The notes: a model not told the origin generated them from the sequence alone. A DNA stretch of 27,930 nt from Trueperaceae bacterium (GCA_003567075.1 PXAU01000347.1:1-27930); one strand, 5' to 3'. Shown: positions 7,654 to 15,664, counted from the stretch's first letter. Numbers and translations: made by a program.

Positions 7654-8454
7654 TCAACCGCCGCCGTGCTGGCGCCTCACCTCGTCCGCCGGGAACTCGT
7701 GGTAGGTGCCCTCCTCGGTGCGGAGGTCGACGGTGCGGGCGAGCGGGTTGAGCTTCACGACGCGGCCACACACGCCGCTCTCGTCGTGGCAAGCCTTGAC
7801 GCCCTTCTTCGGCATCCCCTTGAGCAGCTCGCGGTACATGTCGTGTTCGTACTGCAAGCAGCACATGAGGCGGCCGCAGGGCCCGGTGATCTTCTCGGGG
7901 TTGAGCGGCAGCTGCTGGTCGCGGGCCATGCGTATCGACACCGCGCTGAACGACTGCAACCAGGTCGAACTGCACGACCCGGCACCGCACGCCCCGAGAG
8001 CGCCGAGCATCCGCGCTTGGTCGCGCGGGCCGACGTTCACGAACTCCAGCCGGGCCTGCGTGTAACGCATCAACTCCTGCGCCATCACCCGCAAGGGCGC
8101 CTGCCCTTCGGCGGTGTAGGACACGACCAGCGCGCTCTCGTCGAGCGTGAACTCGCTGGCCACGACCTTGACCTCGGCACCCGCCTGGCGCACGCGAGCA
8201 CGCAAGAGCCAGGTGAGATCCTCGCCCTTGGCGCGCAGGCGCTCGTGGGCCTCGAGGTCGTCGGCCTGCGCGTCGCGCACGTAGTGGCCGCTGGTGCGGC
8301 CGTGATCGCGCGGCTCGGTTCGCACCAGAGCGACCTCGAGGCCGCGGCGGGTGGCGACGACGCCGCGCGTACCTACCTTCGGGGGTTGCGGCGGCACCTC
8401 GACGAAGTGGAGCTTCGGGCCGTTGTCGAACGTCACACCGATGGCGTTTGGCAC
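7654..8454 (-). CDS. ricT: PSP1/RicT (YaaT) family protein
   Basis: A 266-aa relative of B. subtilis RicT (YaaT). In that species RicT forms the Ric complex with RicA and RicF, which binds Fe-S clusters and promotes RNase Y-dependent mRNA maturation. The PSP1 core is clear: RARVRQAGAEVKVVASEFTL, YTQARLEFVNVGPRDQARML (131-150), then GACGAGSCSSTWL and LNPEKITGPCGRLMCCLQYE. Seven cysteines (156, 161, 193, 198, 199, 222, 229) fit metal or Fe-S binding. It starts at GTG, with SD GGAGGA 6 nt upstream (8461-8466), inside the rnhB 3' end; the two overlap by 22 nt. RicA and RicF are not visible in the window, so the partner set here is unknown. Confidence 0.88.
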   Translation of the reverse strand: MPNAIGVTFDNGPKLHFVEVPPQPPKVGTRGVVATRRGLEVALVRTEPRDHGRTSGHYVRDAQADDLEAHERLRAKGEDLTWLLRARVRQAGAEVKVVASEFTLDESALVVSYTAEGQAPLRVMAQELMRYTQARLEFVNVGPRDQARMLGALGACGAGSCSSTWLQSFSAVSIRMARDQQLPLNPEKITGPCGRLMCCLQYEHDMYRELLKGMPKKGVKACHDESGVCGRVVKLNPLARTVDLRTEEGTYHEFPADEVRRQHGGG

Positions 8455-9173
8455 GGGTGTTCCTCCGGAAGACCGAGCGCTCGTGACGACCCCAGGGCCG
8501 CCACGGGCCGGAAGCTACGACGATGGAACGGACAAGGACCGTGGCGCGCCAAGGCCGCGCGGTGCGCTGGGGCCCCGTAGCCCTTGTGCCGGTCGAAGCC
8601 GTACGCCGGCCAGCGTACCGCCGCCGCCCGCATGCGAGCGTCGCGGTAGGTCTTCGCCAACAGGCTGGCAGCTGCGACCTGGCACGAGGCCGCCTCGGCG
8701 CGCGCCGGCCGCCGCAGCCCACGCGGACCGCACCAGTCACCCCAGCGCTGCGTCGGCAGCGCCAGGTAGTCGGTGACGACGGCGTCGACCTGGGCGTCGG
8801 TGCGCCGATGGAGTTCGGCCACCGGCTGGCCGCCGCCCGCCAGCGCCCGCAAGCCTCGCTCAGCCGCCGCCAGCGTGGCCTGGAGCACGCCGACGCCGTC
8901 CACCTCGCCGACGGGCGCTTCCACCACGGCCCACGCCAAGGCGCGCCGGCGCACCGCCTGCGCCAGCAGTTCCCGGCGCGCCGGCGTCACGCGCTTGGAG
9001 TCGACGAAGGGGTGCGCGCAGACGGGCAGCAGCACGACGGCCACCACGACAGGTCCCGCCCAGGCACCGCGGCCAGCCTCGTCCACGCCGGCGACCACGC
9101 GGTACCCGGCCTCCCACAGCTCGGCTTCGTAGCGCCACGTGGGCGCCGCCGCGGCGCGGGCCGACTCAGGCAC
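8433..9173 (-). CDS. rnhB: Ribonuclease HII (variant active site)
   Basis: Cuts the RNA strand of RNA/DNA hybrids and embedded ribonucleotides. 246 aa, with the type 2 signatures VAGVDEAGRGAWAGPVV (D31, E32), VDSKRVTPARRELL (58-70), AAASLLAKTYRD (167-178), YGFDRHKGYGAPAH and HRRSFRPV. The third acidic residue is probably D135 in VVTDYLAL. At the fourth position, where RNase HII normally has Asp (KGDA or KADA), I read RAEAAS, giving E160; a Glu there is typical of RNase HIII. The C-terminal ~20 residues past RPV are extra and overlap ricT. The GTG start overlaps the kinase stop by 8 nt, so the gene is coupled to it. I see no second RNase H in this window. Confidence 0.9.
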   Translation of the reverse strand: MPESARAAAAPTWRYEAELWEAGYRVVAGVDEAGRGAWAGPVVVAVVLLPVCAHPFVDSKRVTPARRELLAQAVRRRALAWAVVEAPVGEVDGVGVLQATLAAAERGLRALAGGGQPVAELHRRTDAQVDAVVTDYLALPTQRWGDWCGPRGLRRPARAEAASCQVAAASLLAKTYRDARMRAAAVRWPAYGFDRHKGYGAPAHRAALARHGPCPFHRRSFRPVAALGSSRALGLPEEHPCQTPSV

Positions 9174-10344
9174 TCGTCACCATGACGTCGTCGGCGACGG
9201 GGGCAGCGACCTCGACCGGGATCGTGAAGTAGAAGGTGCTGCCGCGACCGACCTTCGACTCCACCCAGATCTTGCCGCCGTGCTTCTCCACGGCCAACTT
9301 GCAGAAGGTGAGACCCATGCCCGTGTCGTAGCGGTCGTGCACGGTGTGCCGCGACTGCTCGAAGGCGTTGAAGATGCGCTTCTGGTCGGCCTCCGGGATG
9401 CCCTCGCCGTCGTCGCGGACGGACAGCACGAAGGCATCGTCCTGGCGCCAAGCCCGGAAGTCGATGTAACCGCCGCGGCGGGTGTGCTTGATGGCGTTCG
9501 CCATCAGGTTGGCCAGGATCCGCCGCAGCAATCCCGCATCGGCCTCCAACAGCTCCGCCTCGGGCCGCACCAGGAAGCCGAAGTGGCGGTCACGCGGCCC
9601 CCCAGAGACGTCGCCGAGCGCTTCCTTGGCGAGGTCGGTGAGGCTCTCGATGGTCTCGGGCGCGTAGGGCATGTGCCCTTCCTTCATGCGCCGCACGTCC
9701 AGGATGTTGGCTGCCAGGTTGAGCAGATGCTGCGACTCGCTGCGCGCCAGCGACAGCAGCTCGTCCAAGCCCGCATCGTCGCGGCCGTCGCTCTTGAGCA
9801 TCTCGAGCGAGTGGTCGAGCAGCCCCATCACGCTCGAGATGGGACTCTTCAGGTCGTGCACGAGCATGTGGATCAGGTCGTCCTTGACGCGCTCGGACTC
9901 CTTGTAGGCCTGCTCGAAGCGGCGCGACTGCTCGAGCGCGACGCGTAGCCCGCGCTCCGCCTGGCGGCGGTCCAGGAGGCGCTCCAGGTACCCCCGCAGC
10001 ACCGCCGGCGAGGTCGGGAGCGGAACGTACACGTCGATCCCTTGGCCCAACACCTTGGCCTCGTGCTCCAGCCGAGCGGGACCCAGGTACACGAACGGCA
10101 CGTCGGCCAGCGACGGCCGCCGCCGCAACAGCCCGATCAGGTCGAGTTGCGGCACCTTCTCCACCAGCGCGTGCTCGAGCAGCACCACTTCGGGCACCGC
10201 CACGCGCGTGTGGTAGAGCAGCTTCTCGACGTCGGTGAAGACCTCCGCCGACAGCTGCAAGCCTTCTACGACCGACGACAGCCCGGCGCCCCGCTGTTCG
10301 GTGGCCATCGCGATCAGCACGTACGGCGCGCGTGCGTCCGGCAT
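9166..10344 (-). CDS. Soluble sensor histidine kinase with pseudo-receiver N-terminus
   Basis: 392 aa, no signal peptide or membrane segment. Residues 7-124 have a receiver-like layout (YVLIAMATEQ, VPEVVLLEHAL, LRRRPSLADVPFVYLG, QGIDVYVPLP). The phospho-Asp position appears to be Glu (E57), and the usual Thr and Lys are not seen. A helical linker (125-155) leads to the H-box LIHMLVHDLKSPISSVMG with H163, then the HATPase domain: ANLMANAIKH (N283), VRDDGEGIPE (309-318), DTGMGLTFCKLAVEKHGG (340-357) and GSTFYFTIP. No cognate response regulator lies nearby. It is the first gene of an operon with rnhB and ricT. The frame is open far upstream, but the ATG at 10344 follows TATGAT by 7 nt; an upstream in-frame ATG pair overlaps that hexamer. 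Confidence 0.88.
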   Translation of the reverse strand: MPDARAPYVLIAMATEQRGAGLSSVVEGLQLSAEVFTDVEKLLYHTRVAVPEVVLLEHALVEKVPQLDLIGLLRRRPSLADVPFVYLGPARLEHEAKVLGQGIDVYVPLPTSPAVLRGYLERLLDRRQAERGLRVALEQSRRFEQAYKESERVKDDLIHMLVHDLKSPISSVMGLLDHSLEMLKSDGRDDAGLDELLSLARSESQHLLNLAANILDVRRMKEGHMPYAPETIESLTDLAKEALGDVSGGPRDRHFGFLVRPEAELLEADAGLLRRILANLMANAIKHTRRGGYIDFRAWRQDDAFVLSVRDDGEGIPEADQKRIFNAFEQSRHTVHDRYDTGMGLTFCKLAVEKHGGKIWVESKVGRGSTFYFTIPVEVAAPVADDVMVTSA

Positions 10345-10351
10345 CGCCAGC

Positions 10352-10357
10352 ATCATA
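10352..10357 (-). promoter_or_regulatory. -10 element of leaderless promoter, kinase-rnhB-ricT operon
   Basis: Extended -10 TGGTATGAT on the minus strand, hexamer TATGAT, 7 nt before the ATG at 10344. No SD. An identical hexamer and spacing precede the gene starting at 18651. Confidence 0.6.
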
Positions 10358-10376
10358 CCAGCCGCCCGCGACGCGG

Positions 10377-10382
10377 TACCTT
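10377..10382 (+). promoter_or_regulatory. -10 element of leaderless promoter, VWA protein gene
   Basis: TACCTT, 6 nt before the ATG at 10389, with no SD. It is back-to-back with the kinase promoter (hexamers 19 bp apart). Confidence 0.45.
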
Positions 10383-10388
10383 GAGCAC

Positions 10389-12845
10389 ATGGACGTGCTG
10401 GCCGACCTCTTCGGCGCACCCTGGCTGCTGCTCTTGCTGCTGGGCCTTCCGTTCCTCCCGCTGGGTCGCTTCCGGATCCTGCGGGCGCTGACCCTGGGGC
10501 TGCTGGTGATCGCGCTGGCGCAGCCGCAACTGCCGCGCCCGAGCGACCAGACCGTGGTGCTCGTCGACGTCTCCGACAGCGTGGGTGAAGCCGGCTTGGA
10601 GGCTGCCCGGGCTTTCCCCCTCGGCACCTGGGGTGACGAGACCACGATCGTCCACTTCGCCGGCGAGGCCACCCGGGTGCCCGACCTGAGGGGCCCCGTG
10701 CCGTCGCTGGTGGAGCGCGGCGCCACCGACATCGCCCGTGCGTTGCAGGTCGCGAGCGCTGACGAGCCCGCCCGGATCGTGCTCGTGAGCGACGGTATCG
10801 AGTCTCGGGGCCAGCTCGCCAGCGCCATCCCCAACCAACCGATCGACGTGTTGTACGTGCCTCCGGTGCCCAACGCCCGGCTTGCGGCCCTGCAAGTGCC
10901 CGACCGCGCGGCGCCCGGCGCCACGCTCGAGGCCGTGGCCGTGGTCGAGCTGGACCGGGCCAGCGAGGTGACGCTACGGCCCTCGGTCGACGGACGTGCG
11001 TTGCCGCCACAGACGCGGTCGCTCGGCGCAGGGCGGCACGCGCTCCCCTTCGACGTCGTCGCCGCGGACACCGGCGTCTTGCGTGTGGACGCGACCATCG
11101 AGGTCGACTTCGATCAACCCACCAGCGACGACCGGCAGCGGGCCGAGGTGGTGGTGAGCGAGGAGGCGCCGGTCCTGGTGGTGAACGACCCTGCCGCCGC
11201 CAGCGCCCTGCGCGCGCAGCGGATCGACGTGGTCGAGGCCGGCCCCGAAGCGATCAGCGCTCCACTGGACTACGGAGCGATCGTCGTACGCGGCGGCGTC
11301 GACACCTTCTCCAGCGGCCAGCTGGCGTTGCTGGCGCGCTACGTCGACCAGGGTGGCGGCCTGCTCAAGACCGGCGGCCCCGAGGGCTTCGGCCTGGGGG
11401 GCTGGTACCGGACGCCCTTGGACGCGGTCCTCCCCGTCGCCTCCGACGTGCGCACCGACGTGACGTTGCCGCAGGTGGCCATGGTGATCGTGCTCGACAT
11501 CTCCATGTCCATGGTGGCGGGCAATCCCAGCCGGCTCGAGATCGCCAAGCGCGGGGCCCTCGACGTCGTCGACCTGGCGTACCAGGACGACCTCGTGGGC
11601 CTGATCGTGTTCAGCGATCCCGCCCTCACGCGCTGGGCATTCGAGCTGCGACCGGCCACCGATCGCGGCAAGTTCGAGATGCGCGACGCGATCCTGTCCA
11701 TCGAGGCACAGGGCGGGACGATCCTGCTGCCGGGCTACCGCATGGCGCTCGAGGCGCTACGCGAGACCGACGCCGCCATCAAGCACGTGATCGTGTTGTC
11801 GGACGGCTTCCTGTTCGACGGGACGGGGCCCTTCGGCGGCGGCAGCCCGCCCGACTGGTACCAGGTCGGCCTCGAGGGACGACGCGATGGCATCACCACC
11901 TCGACCATCGCCATCGGCGAAGCGGATCCCGAGCAGCTCTCCGCCATCGCCCGCGGCGGCGGCGGGCGCTTCTACGAAGCGGTCGACGCCAGCGACCTGC
12001 CGCGCATCTTCACGTCCGAGGCGCTCACCGCCACGCGCGACCTGCTGCGTGACGAGCCGACCGCTCCGACCGCCAGGCGCCACCCGCTGTTCCCCTTCGA
12101 GGGCGTGCTGCCCACCGTCGACGCCTACATCGCCACCACCTTGCGGCCCGCGGCCGAAGCGCTGATGGTGGGTGAGGACGCCGAGCCGCTGCTGGCGGTG
12201 GGGCGTCACGGCCTCGGCCGCAGCGCCGCCTTCACCAGCGACCTGAATGCGTGGAGCGGCCAGCTCGGCACCTGGGACGAGTTGCCCGGCGTCCTCGGCA
12301 CGGTGGTGCGCTGGCTCCAAGCGCGACCCGACAGCTACACCGTCACGACCGAGCGCCGTGGCGCGCAACTGGAGGTGGTGGTCGATGCGGTGCGCGACGG
12401 CGCCTACGTCAACGATGCCCGCCTCTCCGCTCGCTTCCAGGGGCAACAGGTGAGCTTGGAGCAGATCGCTCCCGGACGCTACGCCGGCCAGCTCGACGTG
12501 GCAGGCGCTGGCGGCACCGTCGTCATCGCCGACGGCCAGGACGTCGTGGCCCGACGACAGGTCACGACCCCCGACCCGGAGTTCGGTCCGGGCGACGGCG
12601 CGGCCGTGCTGGCTGCCCTGGCCACGCGCACCGGTGGCGTCGTGATCGAGGAGGCGGGATCCTACCGGCCGCCGTTCGCGCGACGCTGGTCACCAGTCTG
12701 GGTGTGGCCCGCCGCGGCGGCGCTGCTGGCCTTCCTCGGTGAGCTGGCCTGGCGACGCTTCGGCCGCGAGCGCGACCCCACGCGCCGCGTCACGCAGCGT
12801 CCTCGCTCGGCGAGTCCAGCGGCGCGTCGACCTCGGCTTTCGTGA
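10389..12845 (+). CDS. Membrane protein with two VWA domains and a GATase-like segment
   Basis: 818 aa. Two hydrophobic segments at about 9-24 and 31-47 open the protein and another at about 768-786 closes it, so the bulk is probably extracytoplasmic. The first VWA domain begins at VVLVDVSDSVG (MIDAS D60, S62, S64; T113; D135 in VSDG). Residues ~260-345 (PVLVVND, VDQGGGLLKTGGPEGFGLGG) resemble the GATase-like fold found in such proteins. The second VWA domain starts at VIVLDISMSM (D370, S372, S374; T444; D472 in LSDG). Both metal sites look intact. BatA-like and other large VWA membrane proteins share this layout; the ligand is unknown. The AAA+ MoxR gene that often accompanies VWA proteins is absent. 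The 3' end overlaps truD by 56 bp. Confidence 0.85.
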   Translation: MDVLADLFGAPWLLLLLLGLPFLPLGRFRILRALTLGLLVIALAQPQLPRPSDQTVVLVDVSDSVGEAGLEAARAFPLGTWGDETTIVHFAGEATRVPDLRGPVPSLVERGATDIARALQVASADEPARIVLVSDGIESRGQLASAIPNQPIDVLYVPPVPNARLAALQVPDRAAPGATLEAVAVVELDRASEVTLRPSVDGRALPPQTRSLGAGRHALPFDVVAADTGVLRVDATIEVDFDQPTSDDRQRAEVVVSEEAPVLVVNDPAAASALRAQRIDVVEAGPEAISAPLDYGAIVVRGGVDTFSSGQLALLARYVDQGGGLLKTGGPEGFGLGGWYRTPLDAVLPVASDVRTDVTLPQVAMVIVLDISMSMVAGNPSRLEIAKRGALDVVDLAYQDDLVGLIVFSDPALTRWAFELRPATDRGKFEMRDAILSIEAQGGTILLPGYRMALEALRETDAAIKHVIVLSDGFLFDGTGPFGGGSPPDWYQVGLEGRRDGITTSTIAIGEADPEQLSAIARGGGGRFYEAVDASDLPRIFTSEALTATRDLLRDEPTAPTARRHPLFPFEGVLPTVDAYIATTLRPAAEALMVGEDAEPLLAVGRHGLGRSAAFTSDLNAWSGQLGTWDELPGVLGTVVRWLQARPDSYTVTTERRGAQLEVVVDAVRDGAYVNDARLSARFQGQQVSLEQIAPGRYAGQLDVAGAGGTVVIADGQDVVARRQVTTPDPEFGPGDGAAVLAALATRTGGVVIEEAGSYRPPFARRWSPVWVWPAAAALLAFLGELAWRRFGRERDPTRRVTQRPRSASPAARRPRLS

Positions 12846-13893
12846 CCTCGCGCAACAGCGTGGTGGCGTAACTCCCACGTGGCAACGAGAAGCGCAGCAG
12901 GAGCGCTCCGGCCTCGGCCTCGAGGTCGATCTCGAGGCCGATCAGACGCGTGATGCGACGGTCGCCCCGGCGCGCGCGGAACTGCTCCCAACGCAGCTCG
13001 AAGCGCTCCAGCAGAGCCGTCTCTGCGGCCCCTGCCTCGCCGGCCGAGACGGTGACGCGGCTGCCGTAGAGCGGCAACGTGGCCGAGATCGCCAGGGCCC
13101 GCGCCCGCGGCGCCTCACGCTCGACCTCCTGCACCTCGAAGGTACCGCCGGTGTCGTGCTTGCGGGCCCAGTCACCGCGCACCACGGTGGCGTAGCGGCC
13201 GTCGCGGACGCGCTCGGCCAGCAGCAGGTTGAACAGGTGCGACTGCAGCGCCATGACGAAGAAGCGCCGCAGGCGCGGGCCGCCTGGGACGGGTTGCGAG
13301 AACACTTCGCGGTAGCCGTCGACGGCGTTGCGGCCGAAACGGCCGAAGCGCTGCGGGCCGAGGTAGTTGGGCAGGCCGCGTTCGGCCAACGCGGCCAGCA
13401 CGGCCCGCGCTCGAGCCTCGGCATCGGGTGCCACCTGGCGCACCCTGACGCTGAAGCGGTTGCCCCGCAAGTGGCCGACTCCGAGCTTGTTCCGGTGTCT
13501 GCTCATCTCCAGCACCCGCACGCCGTCCGTCGCCTCCAGTGCCGCCACCGCGTTGGCGTGGGCGTTCGGAAGGCTGAGCCACTGCTCGCTGCGGGCTACC
13601 TTGTCCTTGAGCCCCGCGACGCCGATGCTGCGCTCGGGCACGCCTTCGCGCCGCAGTACCGTGATCAGGTCGCGCGTCGTCAGACCCACCTTCTCGACGC
13701 GTACGTACGTGTGGCTGCCGCGGCCCTCAGGCAGGTAGGCCGGGATCTCGCGCACGACGAAGTCGTCCGGTGTGAGCCGAATCCGTCCGCCACTCCCGGG
13801 CAGATCCGCCGTGAGCGCCGGCAGATCGTCCCAGCGGAAGGTGAGCGCGTGCTCGCGCGCCGGGGTCAGCGGCGGTGGAGCAGCGACGCTCAC
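12790..13893 (-). CDS. truD: tRNA pseudouridine(13) synthase
   Basis: Makes pseudouridine at position 13 of tRNA. 367 aa, close to the family norm. Signatures: TPDDFVVREIPAYLPEGRGS (41-60), SIGVAGLKDKVARSEQ with catalytic D97, HRNKLGVGHLRGNRFSVRVR, and NYLGPQRFGRFGRN (the NxxGxQRFG motif). The C-terminal half has the TruD-specific insertion domain (FNLLLAERVRDGRYATVVRG, YGSRV). The GTG start shares GTGA with the stop of the upstream LON gene, indicating coupled translation; open upstream sequence lies inside that gene in another frame. The 3' end overlaps the VWA gene tail-to-tail. Confidence 0.93.
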   Translation of the reverse strand: MSVAAPPPLTPAREHALTFRWDDLPALTADLPGSGGRIRLTPDDFVVREIPAYLPEGRGSHTYVRVEKVGLTTRDLITVLRREGVPERSIGVAGLKDKVARSEQWLSLPNAHANAVAALEATDGVRVLEMSRHRNKLGVGHLRGNRFSVRVRQVAPDAEARARAVLAALAERGLPNYLGPQRFGRFGRNAVDGYREVFSQPVPGGPRLRRFFVMALQSHLFNLLLAERVRDGRYATVVRGDWARKHDTGGTFEVQEVEREAPRARALAISATLPLYGSRVTVSAGEAGAAETALLERFELRWEQFRARRGDRRITRLIGLEIDLEAEAGALLLRFSLPRGSYATTLLREVTKAEVDAPLDSPSEDAA

Positions 13894-14537
13894 GTCTCGG
13901 TCTCGCTCGCAGGCGCATGCGCGGTGAGCCGCTCGTCGATGAGCTTCTGCGCCAACTGGAAGCGCTCGATCAACGACGGCGCCTCCAGCAACACCTGGCG
14001 CGAGAGGCTGGGCACGCGCAGGTTGGCGCACACCAAGGAGGCCTGGTAGAGCGGGTCGTCGGGCATGTTGGCATCGATCTGCCGTTGGGCGTCGAAGGCG
14101 AACACCAGGTCGGCGTAGCGCCGGAAGGCCTCGAGCGCGTCCCAGGCGGCCACGCGTTCCTCGTTCAGGTCGTGGCGCTCGAGCGGCAAGGGCACGTACT
14201 CCGTGAAGTAGAGCGTTCTGGTGTTCCCGTCGGGCTCGGGCACCTCCTCGCGCTCGCCGGGCTCGACGGCGACGCGTTCCTGCCCGTGCGCGAGCACTTC
14301 GAAGGTGCCGTCGGCCCGCTCTTCGACGCGCACGACGTCCATGACCGTACCCACCCGGTGCATCGGGGGTTCACCCGCATCCAGCGCCGCGGGTTTGCCG
14401 AGCACCAGGACGAACCGCTTAGGCTCGTGCGCCAGCACCCAGCGCACCAGGCGCCGATAGCGGGCCTCGAACACGTACAGCGGAACCGTCATGCCGGGAA
14501 AGGCCACGACGTCGAGCGGGAACAGGGGCAGCTGCAT
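13890..14537 (-). CDS. LON substrate-binding-domain protein (peptidase S16-like, no protease)
   Basis: 215 aa, consisting only of the Lon N-terminal (LON/PUA-like) domain; it lacks the ATPase and the Ser-Lys protease domain. The opening LPLFPLDVVAFPGMTVPLYV followed by FEARYRRLV is the classic LON signature. Also seen are RVGTVMDVVRVEERADGTF and QERV. A helical C-terminal half ends in the LLEAPSLIERFQLAQKLIDE pattern. Stand-alone LON proteins are common and their function is not well defined. The ATG lies 6 nt after TAGCGT, with no SD. It is the first gene of a two-gene unit with truD. Confidence 0.88.
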   Translation of the reverse strand: MQLPLFPLDVVAFPGMTVPLYVFEARYRRLVRWVLAHEPKRFVLVLGKPAALDAGEPPMHRVGTVMDVVRVEERADGTFEVLAHGQERVAVEPGEREEVPEPDGNTRTLYFTEYVPLPLERHDLNEERVAAWDALEAFRRYADLVFAFDAQRQIDANMPDDPLYQASLVCANLRVPSLSRQVLLEAPSLIERFQLAQKLIDERLTAHAPASETET

Positions 14538-14543
14538 GGGCGC

Positions 14544-14549
14544 ACGCTA
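14544..14549 (-). promoter_or_regulatory. -10 element of leaderless promoter, LON-truD
   Basis: Extended -10 TGGTAGCGT on the minus strand, hexamer TAGCGT, 6 nt before the ATG at 14537. No SD. Confidence 0.5.
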
Positions 14550-14598
14550 CCAGCACCAACCCTCCACGACCTATGGCCGCGCACCCCATGCGTGACAC

Positions 14599-14637
14599 GA
14601 GAACGGCCGCCCGGTGGGTGACCGAACGGCCGTTCTC
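14599..14637 (-). terminator. Hairpin terminator after tRNA-Asp
   Basis: An 11 bp perfect stem, GAGAACGGCCG (14599-14609) with CGGCCGTTCTC (14627-14637), plus an inner CGGT/ACCG pair in the loop. It begins 5 nt past the encoded CCA. The stem has a T-rich 3' edge but no proper T-run, so it may act by structure or as a 3'-processing stop. Confidence 0.7.
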
Positions 14638-14642
14638 GCTGC

Positions 14643-14718
14643 TGGCGGAGCCGACGGGATTCGAACCCGCGACCTTCTGCGTGACAGGCAGATATGCTAA
14701 CCGCTACACTACGGCTCC
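14643..14718 (-). tRNA. tRNA-Asp (GTC)
   Basis: A 76-nt cloverleaf with encoded CCA. Acceptor GGAGCCG (14712-14718) pairs with CGGCTCC (14647-14653), followed by discriminator G and CCA. The anticodon arm TCTGC-CTGTCAC-GCAGA gives anticodon GTC for Asp, and the T arm contains GGTTCGAATCC. The gene has its own consensus promoter upstream and a strong hairpin just downstream, so it is a single-gene transcription unit. Confidence 0.97.
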
Positions 14719-14750
14719 ACGCCCAGCACGGCGGGCGCTACGCCCAGCAG

Positions 14751-14779
14751 AGCGTACCGGCGCGACGCGCAGGTGTCAA
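14751..14779 (-). promoter_or_regulatory. tRNA-Asp promoter (-35/-10)
   Basis: On the minus strand, perfect -35 TTGACA (14774-14779), a 17 bp spacer and -10 TACGCT (14751-14756). It is the only full sigma-70-type promoter I can see in the window. The -35 contains the ubiA stop codon. Between the -10 and the tRNA is a direct repeat, ACGCCCAGCA on the plus strand (14719-14728, 14740-14749). Confidence 0.8.
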
Positions 14780-15651
14780 CCGTTGGCGCGCCAGGCGAGG
14801 TCGAGCGTCACGCTCGCCAACACCACCAGGCCCACCCACAGGTTGGCGTCGAACGCGCGCAGCGCCTCGGCTGGTCCCCGCGTCGCCACCAAGCGATGCT
14901 GGAACGCGAACAGGATCGCCACCAGCACCAGACCCAGCCACCCGGGCGGACCCTGGGCGGTGACGAGCGCAGCGCCCGCGAACGCCAACCAGGCGACGAC
15001 GTGCGCCGCGAACGCCGTCCAGCGAGCTGCGACGGCGCCGAACCGGGCCGGCACGCTGCGAATCCCGTGGGCACGATCGAAGTCGAGGTCGAGCAGCGCG
15101 TAGATCACGTCGAAACCCGCCACCCACGCTGCCACCGCCAACCACAACCACCAAGCGCCGGGGGCGAAGGCCCCGCTGACCGCGATCCAGCCGCCGGCCG
15201 CCGCCGCACCGATCGTGACCCCCAGCACCAGGTGGCAGGCCCAGGTGAAGCGCTTGGTGTAGGGGTAGACGATCATGAACAGCGTCGCGACGGGAAGCAG
15301 GGCGAACGTCAGCGGGTTGAGCGCCCAACCGGCGACCGCGAAGGCCGCGAAGCCGAGCAGGGCCACCCCCAGCGCAGCACGCGGGCGCAGCACCCCCGCG
15401 GCGATCTCCCGCTCCCGCGTGCGCGGGTTGAGCGCGTCGACAGAAGCGTCGATGACGCGGTTGAGCGCCATGGCAGTGGTGCGCGCCCCCACCATCGCCA
15501 GGCTCACCCAGCCGAAGGTCGCGAACCCTGGCCACCCTTGCGCCGCGAGCAGCATCCCGACGTAGGCGAACGGGAGCGCGAACAGCGTGTGTTGGAAGCG
15601 CACCAGCCGCAAGTAGGCTGCCACCAGCGGAGGCGGCTCGAACGCGCTCAT
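14776..15651 (-). CDS. UbiA-family prenyltransferase (4-hydroxybenzoate/menaquinone type)
   Basis: An integral membrane enzyme that joins a polyprenyl diphosphate to an aromatic acceptor in quinone synthesis. 291 aa with about eight or nine hydrophobic segments. The first Asp-rich motif is NRVIDASVDALNPRTRER (Mg-diphosphate site); the second is DVIYALLDLDFDRAHGIRSV, followed by PARFG. This pattern fits UbiA and the MqnP-like enzymes of the futalosine menaquinone pathway; Deinococcota make menaquinone, so MqnP is my preferred reading (inference). An in-frame start at 15720 would add 23 non-family residues; the ATG at 15651 lies 7 nt after TAGCCT. The stop codon lies inside the tRNA-Asp -35 box. 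Confidence 0.88.
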   Translation of the reverse strand: MSAFEPPPLVAAYLRLVRFQHTLFALPFAYVGMLLAAQGWPGFATFGWVSLAMVGARTTAMALNRVIDASVDALNPRTREREIAAGVLRPRAALGVALLGFAAFAVAGWALNPLTFALLPVATLFMIVYPYTKRFTWACHLVLGVTIGAAAAGGWIAVSGAFAPGAWWLWLAVAAWVAGFDVIYALLDLDFDRAHGIRSVPARFGAVAARWTAFAAHVVAWLAFAGAALVTAQGPPGWLGLVLVAILFAFQHRLVATRGPAEALRAFDANLWVGLVVLASVTLDLAWRANG

Positions 15652-15658
15652 GGCGCCG

Positions 15659-15664
15659 AGGCTA
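15659..15664 (-). promoter_or_regulatory. -10 element of leaderless promoter, ubiA-like gene
   Basis: Extended -10 TGGTAGCCT on the minus strand, hexamer TAGCCT, 7 nt before the ATG at 15651. No SD. Confidence 0.6.

Noticed and set aside
12739..14049. 436-codon frame opposite truD
   Set aside because: Antisense shadow; the opposite strand carries all TruD motifs.
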